Shown here: positions 52,687 through 64,000 of the stretch, one piece after another
How positions within the stretch are numbered: position 1 is the stretch's first letter
Layout: each line of letters starts with the position of its first letter
From: Heloderma charlesbogerti
Lineage: Eukaryota > Chordata > Lepidosauria > Squamata > Helodermatidae
Direction: 5' to 3'
Length of the DNA: 64,000 nt
NCBI GenBank assembly: GCA_026122225.1
Contig: JANEZZ010001902.1
Span: 1,116,001 to 1,180,000, forward strand
Program-made: the position numbers and the translations under genes
The notes under the pieces: model-generated
Told to the model about the DNA's origin: nothing
Database searches by the model: none
What the model saw: the letters and a program-made list of their open reading frames with translations, nothing else

Positions 52687-53823
52687 TACACACACACATA
52701 CATTAAGAGAACCTCAAGGGCAATGTATTATGGGTGATTTTGATTCTCTACAGTGCTGAAAAATCAAGGTATACAAGGGTGTGCTTAACTTCAAGGAAGT
52801 GATCTCGAGCATATCACCATTTACCCCAAGCCAAAGATTACGTGCTTCTGTTGATAATGTGACAGTGATGTCACTGGTACTTCTGAGAGCAGATCCTACC
52901 AGGAGCAACCCTCAATGTAGAATCAAGGCATTATTATTGTACCCTCCTTCTCCCTGTCAGGTATAGCAACAAAGATCAAACATGGAACTTAACGGTTGAG
53001 ATTAGTTTCATTCTGTATGAAACAGAAGAATTTGAGAAAATCTTCTCCATTGTATACAGTCATTGTACAGAAAATATTGTTGGTCTATCATTATAGAACA
53101 TTATTTAGGAATACCACTGTATTATAAAATATTTTTGAGCAGCAAGCAGCACACTGATTTGCAAAATAAATTGTAATTAAATCTCATGATCTGCTATATT
53201 ATATTTCTGTAAATGAATCTAATTGATAACTAAGTTCTGTCAGAGTATGTGAAAAATAGGGAATCCATATAATTTTAGAATCAGAAACCACCATCTTTCA
53301 TTCTAGAGAACTATTGTTATATATGTATCCGTGTTTTTTTATATTACAAAAATATTACAAGACTAAGCACACAACTGCTAAAACAATACACTTTAATATA
53401 CTTCAACCAGAAATGGAATGAGGTCTATCTTCAAATAACTTAGCTTCATCTTGTCTGCAGTGAGTGACTCATAGAAATGGAACCTTTTATCACAAGATAG
53501 TTCAGTGAGACTATACAGTTAGGTAAAATGTACATACTGACAGCAGTAGATAGAGCTATTGGCAAATTCTTCATCTATACACACACATGATGATGAAAGT
53601 CTGCTATGATTGATGATTGATATAGCAAGGCAATTTAACTCTTAAGTGCATTATATGGGGTATAAATAGTCATTGAGATGAAACAAAATCTGTGCTACTT
53701 AGCTGGAATATACCTAGTCACATCCCTTAAATGTGTTGTTTCACGGGCCCTGAGTATTGCTGGCTTATGGCTTTGCATTATATTTGTTTTTCTCTTAGTA
53801 TAGGGGTTTTTGGTTATTTTTTA
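52687..53823. other. Unannotated AT-rich stretch
   Basis: No coding, RNA or repeat signal recognised. Confidence 0.5.
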
Positions 53824-53990
53824 AGGCTACAATCCTAAGCACATTGGACTTAAAGGGATATACTTCTGAGTAAACATGCTAAAGATTGTGCTGTAAGGCT
53901 GCCATTCTATGCATGCTTACTTGGGAGTAAGTCCCATTGAGCTCAGTGGAACTTGCTTCTGAGTAAATGTGCACAGGATTGCATTGTAAA
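53824..53990. repeat. Two adjacent hairpin repeats, CAATCCTATGC family
   Basis: 53824-53898 (gctacaatcctaagcac ... gtaaacatgctaaagattg) and 53898-53990 (cattctatgcatgctta ... gtgcacaggattgc) are two copies of the same hairpin in tandem. Confidence 0.75.
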
Positions 53991-55547
53991 TTTCTTGTCC
54001 TAAATTACCCTTATACTTTTAGTTAGGCAATCACATCTCTGCAAGAGGAGGTCAGTGTCATGGTTTGTCATACTGGACTGAGACAAGCGATGATATACCT
54101 CCTCATGAGCACTTATTTGTTCCTTTATAGAAATATTCATTTTTTGAAGTCCAACAGATCCTGACTATGGTATTTCCCCTTTTTCCCTGGAGCTGGGAAA
54201 TACATGCACTGTTGTATACACCGGGGTAAACCTGCTAGTTGCATTCAAAATGTATGAAGCATAATATCCAAACATCCTAACCACCTTTTTAAAAAGGATG
54301 ACTACATGTATGAACATCTTGCTAAGACTGATTTTACATTTATCCTCAATTATAACTTTTAAAACATACATTTTTGACCTCATTTACTTAACCACTTGTG
54401 ATTGACCCAGAAGATGTGAGATGCTGTTGAACTGGACATATGCCCTGTAGATTCTTTGTTCTGCTCAAGGCAATAATTTGAATATAATATAGTATGGGGA
54501 TGATTATTTGCCCTGGCAGAGTAATAAGAATTCATAGACTAGGAGTACTGAAATAACATGTGAATCAGTGGACAGTTCCCCTTTCAAATGAAATAAGTTA
54601 CACTGTACAACATCAAAATGTAGAGAGACCAAAGAGGATCAGTGGCTTACCCAGCTTCCACAAAGTATTTGTAACATTTTAAAACAGAGTGGGGTCAGGG
54701 AACGTAAGCAAAGCTAAGACCAAACTTGTGACAACCTATGGCAAGATTATAGAAAAAGCAATAGGTATTGACTAAAATGTACAAATCTGCTGCTAAAACA
54801 ATAGTTCAGCTCTAATAATAATAATAACAATTATTCTTATAATTATTGTTCTTTGATATATTTCATTTACAGCTCTATATTTAGTTGAAATAACTTACTT
54901 TACAATGATCTGAAGATTGCTGCTCATTGGTCACACATAGTAATAGCCCCTTAGGGTGAAATCTAATGTCTTACACACTAGTATACAATACATATGCATC
55001 ACAAATAGGCACACAATGTATCACAAAGATTAACAATCCCTTTTCTTTAAGAAAGCATAACTGAAAAAAGATTACTTAAATTTCCTTTTAATTACACATA
55101 TAAGCAACCTAGCACATTTAAGGACTTATCTTGGGCTGCTGCAATGCTAAACGCTTGAGAGTGAGTCCCATTGAACATGGTGGGACTTCCAAATCAACAA
55201 ACATATGCTTGAATTTCTAACATGGGGACCGCAACATTTTTGGGCTGGTGTCACATTTGGAGTTTTGAGAAAGGTGGGGGCTGTCACAGAATGGCTGCCC
55301 TGATGGGGCTTGCCCATTCATAAAATGTCTACCATGGTGGGGATGGTTGGTCACAAAACCTCATTTCTCAGAAGGCAAACTGGCAAGACTAAAAGTAATT
55401 TGCCCCCAAACCAGATTACAAGACAGAGGGGGCTCTGATCTCTAAAACAAACAAACAAGCCCATGCTTTTGAATAAAGACAGCACTGGGGGGTAGCACTT
55501 CACGTTGCAGCATACCAGCCTCCCAGTTGTTGTTTTTTTAAGGTTTT
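53991..55547. other. Unannotated stretch
   Basis: Includes a decayed hairpin repeat at 55136-55215. No gene recognised. Confidence 0.45.
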
Positions 55548-55682
55548 AGGGTGCAATCCTAGACATGTTTACCCAGAAAAACATCCTACAACTCCCAGTA
55601 CTCCTCAGCCAGCATAGCTGGGTGAGGCATACTGGTAGTTGTAGGACTTTTTCTATCTAAACATGCATAGGAATGCACCCTT
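55548..55682. repeat. Hairpin MITE with cctacaactcccag core, copy 1
   Basis: Outer arms agggtgcaatcctagacatg and catgcataggaatgcaccct. Inner arms cctacaactcccagtactcc and ggcatactggtagttgtagg. Related copies at 61504-61641 and 62394-62490. Confidence 0.85.
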
Positions 55683-56509
55683 AAGTTAAAAAATAAATTA
55701 AGAAATAAGATTAAAAAAAATGCATTATGTTGGGAGACGCCAGTGCGAAAAAATCTTCCCCATGTCAATCTGCCTTGTAGTTTTAGGTAGGTATTGCATG
55801 TTACTGAAGTAGTACCGTAGCACAACATCTCTTCACAATAGATTTTTTCCAGTAGTTCTAAATATCCAATAAGGAAAGCCCATTTCCACATCAGATGTTA
55901 TATCTACAAAAATGAAGCTGCAATATTTTTAGGAGATTCTACAAGGAAAGAGATGGAAGGAAAAGGAAGGCATTTCCCCTGCATGGGGAGTTTTCCAAAG
56001 CATCTCAAAAACACAGGTCAAATCCATTGCAAATCAGTGGGCAACAGGCTCCAAACTTTCATACACATCAGTTCTATGCAAATGATTTGGATGTGTAATA
56101 TGAATGGAAGCCAACAGGGCTGTCTCTCAAGGAAGTGTGTTTTATGACTGGGAACATTATAATATGGGATAATCTAATGGGAAATATTCTCAAACCATTT
56201 AATACCAAAACCATTTACTGAGTTATATCAATAATGAGAAGGCCATTAGCATAAATGTATGCTACTACTTTACAATTAGTTTTGCACGTAAAGTGAATTT
56301 TTAAGAAAGAATACTCTTTTGAGTAGAGTTTTGTTTGTAAGGTTGGCTGAAAACCATGCATCGTCAAAGCAAAAGCATTCACAAGATATGTATCCAAAGG
56401 GCTAAAAATATAGATAGCTGTACTTGGATATCTATTATGGTACAATTAATTGGGAGTTATCTTGTTCATATTAGAATTGGTGGCAAAATCCATGTTTTAA
56501 ATGGAAGCA

Positions 56510-56645
56510 GCAGTTTGTTTGTTTATTTGCTTGCTTACTTACTTACAATCTTTATATACCACTCCACATCAAAAGATTTTGGAGCATTGAACAGCAGGGA
56601 TAACAGAATAAAACGCCATGTTAAAACAATTAAAACATTTTAAGT
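56510..56645 (-). mobile_element. L2-type LINE 3'-end scrap
   Basis: tatttgcttgcttacttac, atctttatataccactcc and acgccatgttaaaac are typical of an antisense 3' UTR. Confidence 0.55.
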
Positions 56646-56647
56646 AA

Positions 56648-56738
56648 CTCCCTATTTCAGTACTCTTCATTTTTTTTCAGTGAATTCAAGATTAGACAAC
56701 AATTCCTTGAAAAATCTTAAGAGTACTGAAATAGGGAG
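56648..56738. repeat. Perfect 20-bp inverted repeat
   Basis: Arms 56648-56667 (ctccctatttcagtactctt) and 56719-56738 are exact inverted copies around a 51-bp loop. Confidence 0.9.
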
Positions 56739-56834
56739 CTATTTCCCTCCAAACTGTCCCAGTGTCTTCTACAGAAATAGAAAGTAATGTCATCTGCCAA
56801 CAGTATGTGAAATCCTAAATTCTTCTATAATTTA

Positions 56835-56995
56835 GGCTAAAACAACAAAGAATCTTGTAGCAGCGTAATTATCAATTTATTATGGCATAAGTCCACAAAA
56901 GTTTATGCTATAATAAATTTGATAGTCCTTAAGGTGCCACAAAGTCTTTGTTGTTTTTGCAGCAACAGACTAGCATCGCCACCCCTCTGGATATG
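56835..56995. repeat. Interspersed repeat ending near agcaacagactagcatc
   Basis: agaatcttgtagcagcg, tttattatggcataagt and ggtgccacaaagtctttg are in the usual order of the repeat whose end is seen at 38480-38545. Confidence 0.55.
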
Positions 56996-56999
56996 ATTT

Positions 57000-57093
57000 A
57001 GGCTGCAATCCTATATACACTTACCTGGGAGTAAGTACCAATGAATTTAATGGGGCTTACTTCTAATAGATAAGCATACACAGGATTGTGCTA
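57000..57093. repeat. Hairpin repeat, CAATCCTATGC family
   Basis: gctgcaatcctatatacac and the inverted gcatacacaggattgtgc, with cctgggagtaagtacc in the arm. Confidence 0.8.
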
Positions 57094-57114
57094 TCAGTCT
57101 TACAGAAGCGCCAA

Positions 57115-57265
57115 GGTTTACGAGCAGGGGTTACAACTCTCTACCTTGTCATAACAGCCCTGTGAGGTAGGTCGTCATCATTATTATCATGCAACATTAG
57201 GAAACTGCAGCTGAGGGACTGTGACTTGCTCAAAGTCAGTGAGCGAGTTAATGGATAAGATGGGA
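57115..57265 (+). repeat. MIR/L2-like ancient repeat
   Basis: ccctgtgaggtaggtcg, attattatcatgcaac, aggaaactgcagctgag and gacttgctcaaagtcag follow the MIR/L2 tail order. Confidence 0.7.
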
Positions 57266-57889
57266 TCCTTCTGAATATTATCTAGATTCATATCCAATAT
57301 TCTAACCAGCAGATCACACAGGCAACAAAGCCTAAGAGAACAGCAAAGTAAGCTGTCTATTAATCTTGAAGATTACTTTTACTTCTTTGGGTTCATGTAT
57401 GTCTAGCTATCCTACATCTGTAGTCAAAGTTGACCGCATGGAAGGAGAGTCTCAGTCAAGAGAAGACTCACAAGATTGGATGTGGCAACATGGATATAAT
57501 ATTCACACATACTCTCAGCGATGTGGGATTGCACCATGGGAAATCTAGTTCTCTGCACAAATATGGGATTTCCATTTTCCTCTACAAGAGATAAATATTC
57601 CCAAACACTCATGGCCATCTCCTATCACACGTATGGAACTCTCAGAAAACAGAATGGAAACTCATTTTTGTGTGAGGCTCCATGCATGCAATCAGTGCTC
57701 TTGTATTGCAGCCATTCAATTTAACTTTTACAGCTTTTATATTGCCATCTTAAATTTACACTGCAATATACATTATAAATAAATATTCTGATACTTTAGG
57801 AGGTCATAACAATAAATATAACCCTCACCAAAGACACCTGAGCAAAGTTAGTAGTCATGGCATAAGGGGAGAGGTCCTCTTATGAATCA
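57266..57889. other. Unannotated stretch
   Basis: Nothing recognised. Confidence 0.5.
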
Positions 57890-58985
57890 CTGACTAGTTA
57901 AAGAACAGAAAGCAGAGAGTAGGAATAAATGAGCAGTTTTCACAATGGAGGGATGTAAACAGTGGCATCCCTCAAGGACTGGTACTTTTTAAGATGTTCA
58001 TAAATGATCAGGAGTGAGCAGTGAGGGTGATGACACCAAATTATTTAGGGTGGTTAAAACAAAAGGGGACAGTGAAGAGCTCCAAAAGGATCTCTCCAAG
58101 CCTAGAGAATGGGCATTAAAATGGCAAATGCAATTCAGTGTAAGCAAGTGCAAAGTGATGCACAGTGAGGCAAAAAATCCTAGCTTCACATATATGCTGA
58201 TGGGTTCTGAGTTGCAGACGACTGACCGAGAAAGAGATTTGGGGGTTGTGGTGGTTCACTCAATGAAAATGTCGATCCTATAGGCAGTTACTGTGAAAAG
58301 AAAAAAATCCATATTGGGAATCATTAAAGTAATTGAAAATAAAACCAATATCATAATGCTGTTATACAAATATATGGTGCAACCATGCTTGAAATATTGT
58401 GTGCAGTTCTGGTCACTGCACCTCAAAAAGGGTATTATAGAGCTGGAAAAGGGCAATCAGATTATCAAAGCATTGGAGAAGCTCTGCCAAGAGGAAAGGT
58501 TAAAATGTTTGGGGCCTTTTAGCATAGGAAATGGGTGAATAAACAGGGACATGATTGAGGTGTATAAACTTTGGGAGAAAGTGGATAGGGAGCCATTTTT
58601 CTACCTCATAATATTAGAACCAACGAAGCCAAATGGTGGGAGCTTCAGGACAGATAAAAGGAAGTGCTTCTTCACACAGTACATAGTTACTATGGAATTT
58701 GTTACCACAAGATGTAGTGGTGGCCAACAATTTGGATGGCTTTAAAGGGGAATTAGACAAATTAATGGAGGAAAAGGCTATCAAAGTCCTGATGGCTATA
58801 TATTAGTATGACAGGCAATATGCCTCTGTATACCAGTTGCTTTGAGCATGAGTGGAGGGGGCTATTGCATTTACTTCCTGCTGTGGATTTCCCATAGGTC
58901 TGGTTGGCCACTGTGTGAACAGAATGCTGACTAGGGGGAGCCTTTTAGTCTGATCTAGCACAATTCTGCTTATGTTCTTGACATA
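57890..58985 (+). mobile_element. CR1-like LINE, RT C-terminal half and 3' end
   Basis: Broken plus-strand frames encode GDDTKLFRVVKTKGD (RT active-site region, with GDD where ADD is usual), ERDLGVVVVHSMKMS, LKYCVQFWSLHLKK, QEERLKCLGPFSI and FRTDKRKCFFTQ. The 3' end is gatctagcacaattctgc and ttatgttcttg. This is a different CR1 lineage from the 4325-13501 pair. Confidence 0.82.
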
Positions 58986-59583
58986 TTATTTAAAAAAAGC
59001 AATTTGTTGCTTTAGGCTGCAGCTCAATGACTTTTGCTACTGATTTCAATAAAAGCAACATTGCGCCCAAAGGGTATAGTTCTTTTTCGTGCAGGCACAG
59101 CATTTGTACATAGAGAGAATGTACTGCCTAAACAGCTGCCAAGTGAGGAAGGTGAGAAACAAGCTTTGTCAAGCCCTGTGAGGATCTTTTGATGTCTGGG
59201 CACTGCAGCAGCACAGGGGAGGATCATAACCATAGTGTTTTGACAAAACTGTAGCTACACTTGGTTCACATTTTACTAAATGTATACTATTGTCATATCA
59301 TCAAAACATTCTATAGTCTTTGAAATCAATATACTTTGAACTCAGTGGGCTCTGCTCCAACAAGCTGATTTCAGAAGTAGAATGAAAGGAGGAGAAAAGA
59401 TCCAGTCTAATCACACTAAAACAGTTTACAGGACAAGCCACAAACATCAATTACTGTAGCGATATAGTTCCTGACTTGCTAAAATTAAAAGCATTATCTT
59501 GTTTACCACAAAAGAGCCTTTATCTTAGCACTGGATCTCTTGCTAACTCATTTATTAGTATCTGTATGTATAGTAAGTGGAGG
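58986..59583. other. Unannotated stretch
   Basis: No gene or repeat recognised. Confidence 0.5.
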
Positions 59584-60007
59584 GGGCAATCCTATGGCTG
59601 CTAATCAGCAGCTAGATGGCCATAGGATATCTGGTTTTCCGGGAACTGACCTCAGAGCCTGTGCTCCAAGGTCAGTTCCTGCAGAACCGATCTTTCCCCC
59701 CTTCCGCGCTGCCTTGCGTTCAGAAGAGGAGTGCGGAGAGGCTGAAATAGGGTGTTCTGGGGGGGAGTTCCGGGGTGGGGAAGGCAGAAATGCCGGTATG
59801 ACACATCCTATGTGTCATCCAGCAGCCTCCTCCCCCGCTCTGCCCTCCTCCCGTAGCTAGAGAGCCGCAATTGGCTGTCTAGCCACAAATGCAGGGCAGG
59901 ACAAGCACGGAGGGAACAAACCCCTCCGTGCTTCTCCTGTCCTGCATTGGATAGCTGGTCGCCTCCGAGTTTGGAGGCAGCTGCCTATCTGCATAGGATT
60001 GCGCCCT
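59584..60007. mobile_element. 424-bp composite hairpin element with GGGCAATCCTATG ends
   Basis: Ends gggcaatcctatgg and gcataggattgcgccc. Inside are further hairpins: gaactgacctcag with aaggtcagttc (59642-59681), tgacacatcctatgtgtca (59800-59818) and aagcacggaggg with cccctccgtgctt (59903-59934). GC-rich; no ORF. The end motif is shared with the small hairpin repeats of the window. Confidence 0.75.
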
Positions 60008-60090
60008 TATTGTTTTAAATTGCTGTGCGCAGCCTTGACGGCTATTTAGCAAATAAGTCAGTATATAAATAATAAATAAAATAGTGCCTT
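60008..60090 (+). mobile_element. L2-type LINE 3'-end scrap
   Basis: gtgcgcagccttgacggc and aagtcagtatataaataat resemble the usual LINE 3' UTR end. Confidence 0.5.
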
Positions 60091-60439
60091 TTTATAAAGT
60101 GTATAGGCCATTTGATTTTAGCAATAACCATGTACATTTCTGTTCTGGTTTAAACAGGCTGCTATAAATATTATGTATTAATATAAGCTTTTTATCACCC
60201 TTATGCATACATATGCTTACTTTATCATCTTACATAATGCAAGAAACATAACTGACTACCCATACTCCCACTGCTCCATTTACTGATCTAGTTCTTTTGT
60301 GTTATTTTTGTGTATTCTTCTTTGCAATATTGGTTTTGTAAAGAGTTCAAGAACATGCTTTTATTCTTCACCTGGTTATGGGCCAGATTTTCTTCTTGTT
60401 TACACAATACATTAAATCTCCCAGGCTGTGGATGATACG

Positions 60440-61400
60440 CATCACAAATTAAGTAATGGTACTTCCTGTCGGCCGTCGCCACCCCCAACTCCCCCAAGGT
60501 TGAGCCGGTCACCTCCAGAATATCATCCATCCATCTTGCCCTTGGTCGGCTCCTCTTCCTTTTGCCTTCCACTTTCCCTAGCATCAACATCTTCACCAGG
60601 GTATCCTGTCTTCTCATGATGTGGCCAAAGTACTTCAGTTTTGCCTTTAATATCAATCCCTCAAGTGAGCAGTCTGGCTTTATTTCCTGGAGTATGGACT
60701 GGTTTGATCTTCTTGCAGTCCAAGGCACTCTCAGAATTTTCCTTCAACATCACAGTTCAAAAGCATCTATCTTCCTTTGCTCAGCCTTCCTTATGGTCCA
60801 GCTCTCGCAGCCATAGGTTACTATGGGGAATTGTTGTTGTTGTTGTTCAGTCGTTCAGTCGTGTCCGACTCTTCGTGACCCCATGAATACCATTGCTTTA
60901 ACTATGCGGACCTTTGTTGTCAGTGTGATGTCTCTGCTCTTAACTATTTTATCAAGATTTGTCATTGCTCTCCTCCCAAGAAGTAAATGTCTTCTGATTT
61001 CCTGGCTGCAGTCAGCATCTGCAGTCATCTTTGTGCCTAGAAAGACAAAGTCTGTCACTGCCTCCACGTTTTCTCCCTCTATTTGCCAGCTATCAATCAA
61101 GTTGGTTGCCATAATCTTGGTTTTTTTGAGGTTTAACTGCAATCCAGCTTTTGCACTTTCTTCTTTCACCTTTGTCATAAGGTTCCTCAGCTCCTCCTCG
61201 CTTTCAGCCATCAAAGTGGTATCATCTGCATATCTGAGATTGTTAATGTTTCTTCCAGCGATTTTACCTCCAGCCTTGGCTTCATCAAGCCCAGCACCTT
61301 GCATGATGTGTTCTGCGTACAGGTTGAATAGGTAGGGTGAGAGTATACAACCCTACCGTACTCCTTTCCCAATCTTAAACCAGTCGGTTGTTCCATGGTC
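60440..61400 (-). mobile_element. 5'-truncated Bov-B LINE, with a Bov-B scrap inside
   Basis: The minus strand encodes [36 protein letters not shown] and DFVFLGTKMTADADC, then after a 53-bp interruption [19 protein letters not shown] and KYFGHIMRRQDTL. The endonuclease and first RT part are absent. The sequence near 60440-60480 departs from Bov-B, so the 3' end may be lost. Confidence 0.88.
60832..60884 (-). mobile_element. 53-bp Bov-B insertion in the Bov-B RT
   Basis: The Bov-B 3' terminus only (ccatggggtc-like start absent; atggggtcacgaagag, gtcggacacgac and aac repeats). Flanked by gaat at 60828-60831 and 60885-60888. It interrupts KAMVF before the YGCESW motif. Confidence 0.8.
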
Positions 61401-61476
61401 ACACTTACCTGGAAGTAAGCCCCATTGAACTCCATGGGCTTACCTCTGAGGAGACATGTGATAGGATTGTGCAGTC
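61398..61476. repeat. Hairpin repeat, CAATCCTATGC family (left end truncated)
   Basis: acacttacctggaagtaagc and ataggattgtgcagtc. Confidence 0.65.
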
Positions 61477-61503
61477 AGAAACATGTTAAGCCTTTCCTCA
61501 CTA

Positions 61504-61641
61504 AGGGTACAATTCTATGCATGTTTAGACAGAAAAAAGTAGTATAATTCCCAGCATTCCCCAGTCGGCATGGCTTCCTGGAGAATGCTGGGAGTGGAAG
61601 GACTTTTTTTTCTGCCTAAATATGCATAGAATTGAATCCTA
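61504..61641. repeat. Hairpin MITE with cctacaactcccag core, copy 2
   Basis: Outer arms gtacaattctatgcatg and catagaattgaatcct; inner ttcccagcattcccc with gagaatgctgggagtgg. Confidence 0.8.
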
Positions 61642-61938
61642 GGGAGGAATTCACAAGACCAAGCCAAACCATTTCCCCAACATGGTGACATTTTTCAGGT
61701 ATGCTTTGTGTACCTTGAGCGTGTAAATACTGTAGTATCTGCCAACCCATTATTAGAAGTCTTAGAACTCTGCCTTATGGACCTCTAAAGACAAGCAGAA
61801 AAATGGGCGGGGGCCAAGGAGGAGATTTTGCTTTATATAAATTGCTTGCATCTTTTCAGGTGAGGCCCATTTCACATCTTGAGACCCAGGATGCTTAAGG
61901 CATGCTTTGCTTCTACCAGTGTTAATTATATGCATAAA

Positions 61939-62275
61939 AAGGTAAAGGTAAAGGTGTCCCCAACCAGTCGTGTCCGACTCTAGGGTGCGGTGCTCACATC
62001 CCCGTTTCTAAGCCGAAGAGCCAGCGCTGTCCGAAGACACTTCCGTGGTCATGTGGCCGGCATGACTGAACACCAAGGTGCATGGAACGCTGTTACCTTT
62101 CCCGCCGAGGCGGTACCTTTTTATCTACTTGAAATTTCTTGATTTCAAACTGCTAGGTTGGCAGAAGCTGGGACTGAAGACGGGAGCTCACTCCGTCACG
62201 CAGCACTCGGGTCTCGAACTGCTGTCCTGCCAACCTTCCAGTCTGCAGTTCAGCGTCTTAACCACTAAGCCACGA
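61939..62275 (-). mobile_element. tRNA-derived SINE with Bov-B-like tail, copy 2
   Basis: Same as 634-980. A-box-like TGGCTTAGTGGTTAAG, B-box-like GTTCGAGACCC and tail AGTCGGACACGAC, ending in ctttac repeats. The two copies are very alike by eye, so the family was recently active. Confidence 0.82.
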
Positions 62276-62393
62276 CAATAAATACATACAGAAGAACTGT
62301 ATATCAAAGATATTTGATGTTCCACATTTTTATTGCCTGCCTCCCCCACTAGAATTTAGCAGGGTGATTGTCCTTGAACTTTTTAATAATTAA

Positions 62394-62490
62394 AGGGTTA
62401 GGCAGAAAAACGTCCTACAATTTTTGCTGGCTGGGGAATGCTGGGAGATGTAGGACTTTTTCTGTCTAAACATGCATAGGATTGTGCCAT
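62394..62490. repeat. Hairpin MITE with cctacaactcccag core, copy 3
   Basis: ggcagaaaaacgtcctacaa and the inverted tgtaggactttttctgtc; the right arm continues to catgcataggattgtgcc. Left outer arm missing. Confidence 0.75.
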
Positions 62491-62723
62491 AATTTAGTTA
62501 ACATTTTGTTCCCCACTGGCACTTTCCTAAATTTCAAATTTCCATGTTGTCACTCCCACCCTTTTAAAGATAGAATCCTGCTGATTTTTTTTTATGAAGC
62601 AGACATTTTAACTTCTTAGTTCAGCTGAGTTCCTTTTTCTTTTCAGTTTGGAATAAGTATGGACCCTTTGTTTAAAATAGTTACTTATTATTTGAAGCTA
62701 TATCCTCCCCTTCCCAAACCCCA

Positions 62724-62765
62724 GTGTGTGTGTGTGTGTGTGTGTATGCGTGCGTGCGTGCGTGC
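62724..62765 (+). repeat. (TG)n microsatellite with CGTG units
   Basis: About ten TG units followed by repeated gcgtgcgtgcg. Confidence 0.93.

Positions 62766-64000
<1,235 letters not shown>

Noticed and set aside
62210..62275. tRNA gene
   Set aside because: Pol III boxes are present but no cloverleaf closes, and the sequence continues into a Bov-B-like tail; it is a SINE. The same holds for 42728 and 45752.

Overview
The window looks like nuclear DNA of a squamate reptile, most likely a lizard. The evidence is a multi-exon vertebrate gene embedded in repeats typical of squamates: a Bov-B (RTE) LINE, tRNA-derived SINEs ending in a Bov-B tail, CR1 and L2 LINEs, many hAT hairpin MITEs, a Tc1/mariner element and a Penelope-like fragment. 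No prokaryotic or organellar signal is present.

One host gene is recognisable: XK (Kell blood group precursor, the founder of the XKR membrane protein family), on the minus strand from 46346 to 22681. It has three coding exons: 46346-46102 in a CpG island, 37928-37666, and 23513-22681. The splice sites fit, the phases agree, and the join gives 446 codons against 444 in human. The cysteine matching human Cys347, which disulphide-bonds Kell, is kept. Introns are about 8.2 kb and 14.2 kb. I found no exon of the usual mammalian neighbours (LANCL3, CYBB, DYNLT3).

Layout. 1-3765: old L2-type LINE pieces, a SINE, and hAT palindrome element A. 4325-13501: a full-length plus-strand CR1 split by a full-length minus-strand CR1 of the same family, whose ORF1 (zinc motif, coiled coil, SGNH esterase) is intact. 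13502-22680: mostly unannotated, with palindrome element B and the presumed XK 3' UTR. XK intron 2 (23514-37665): a nearly complete Bov-B, a Penelope-like fragment with inverted pseudo-LTRs, hAT MITEs, L2 scraps, a 5S rRNA/CR1 chimeric SINE and diverged direct repeats. XK intron 1 (37929-46101): hAT MITEs, palindrome element C, a 165-bp tandem array, and a GC-shifted SINE touching the CpG island. Upstream of XK (46347-64000): a Tc1 element interrupted by palindrome element D, 5S-derived SINEs, a CR1-like LINE, a truncated Bov-B carrying a 53-bp Bov-B insertion, and many 80-140 bp hairpin repeats.

The most unusual signal is a family of four non-autonomous elements (A 1695-2534, B 18838-19488, C 39920-40781, D 49774-50667). 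They have hAT-like features: TAGGGATG termini, and perfect 8-bp target duplications in three of the four. Their interior is a hierarchical array of palindromes of four types in mirror order, and splice-donor-like motifs point outward near both ends. Everything here comes from reading the sequence by eye. Family names rest on motif recognition, and repeat boundaries are approximate unless a target duplication is stated.
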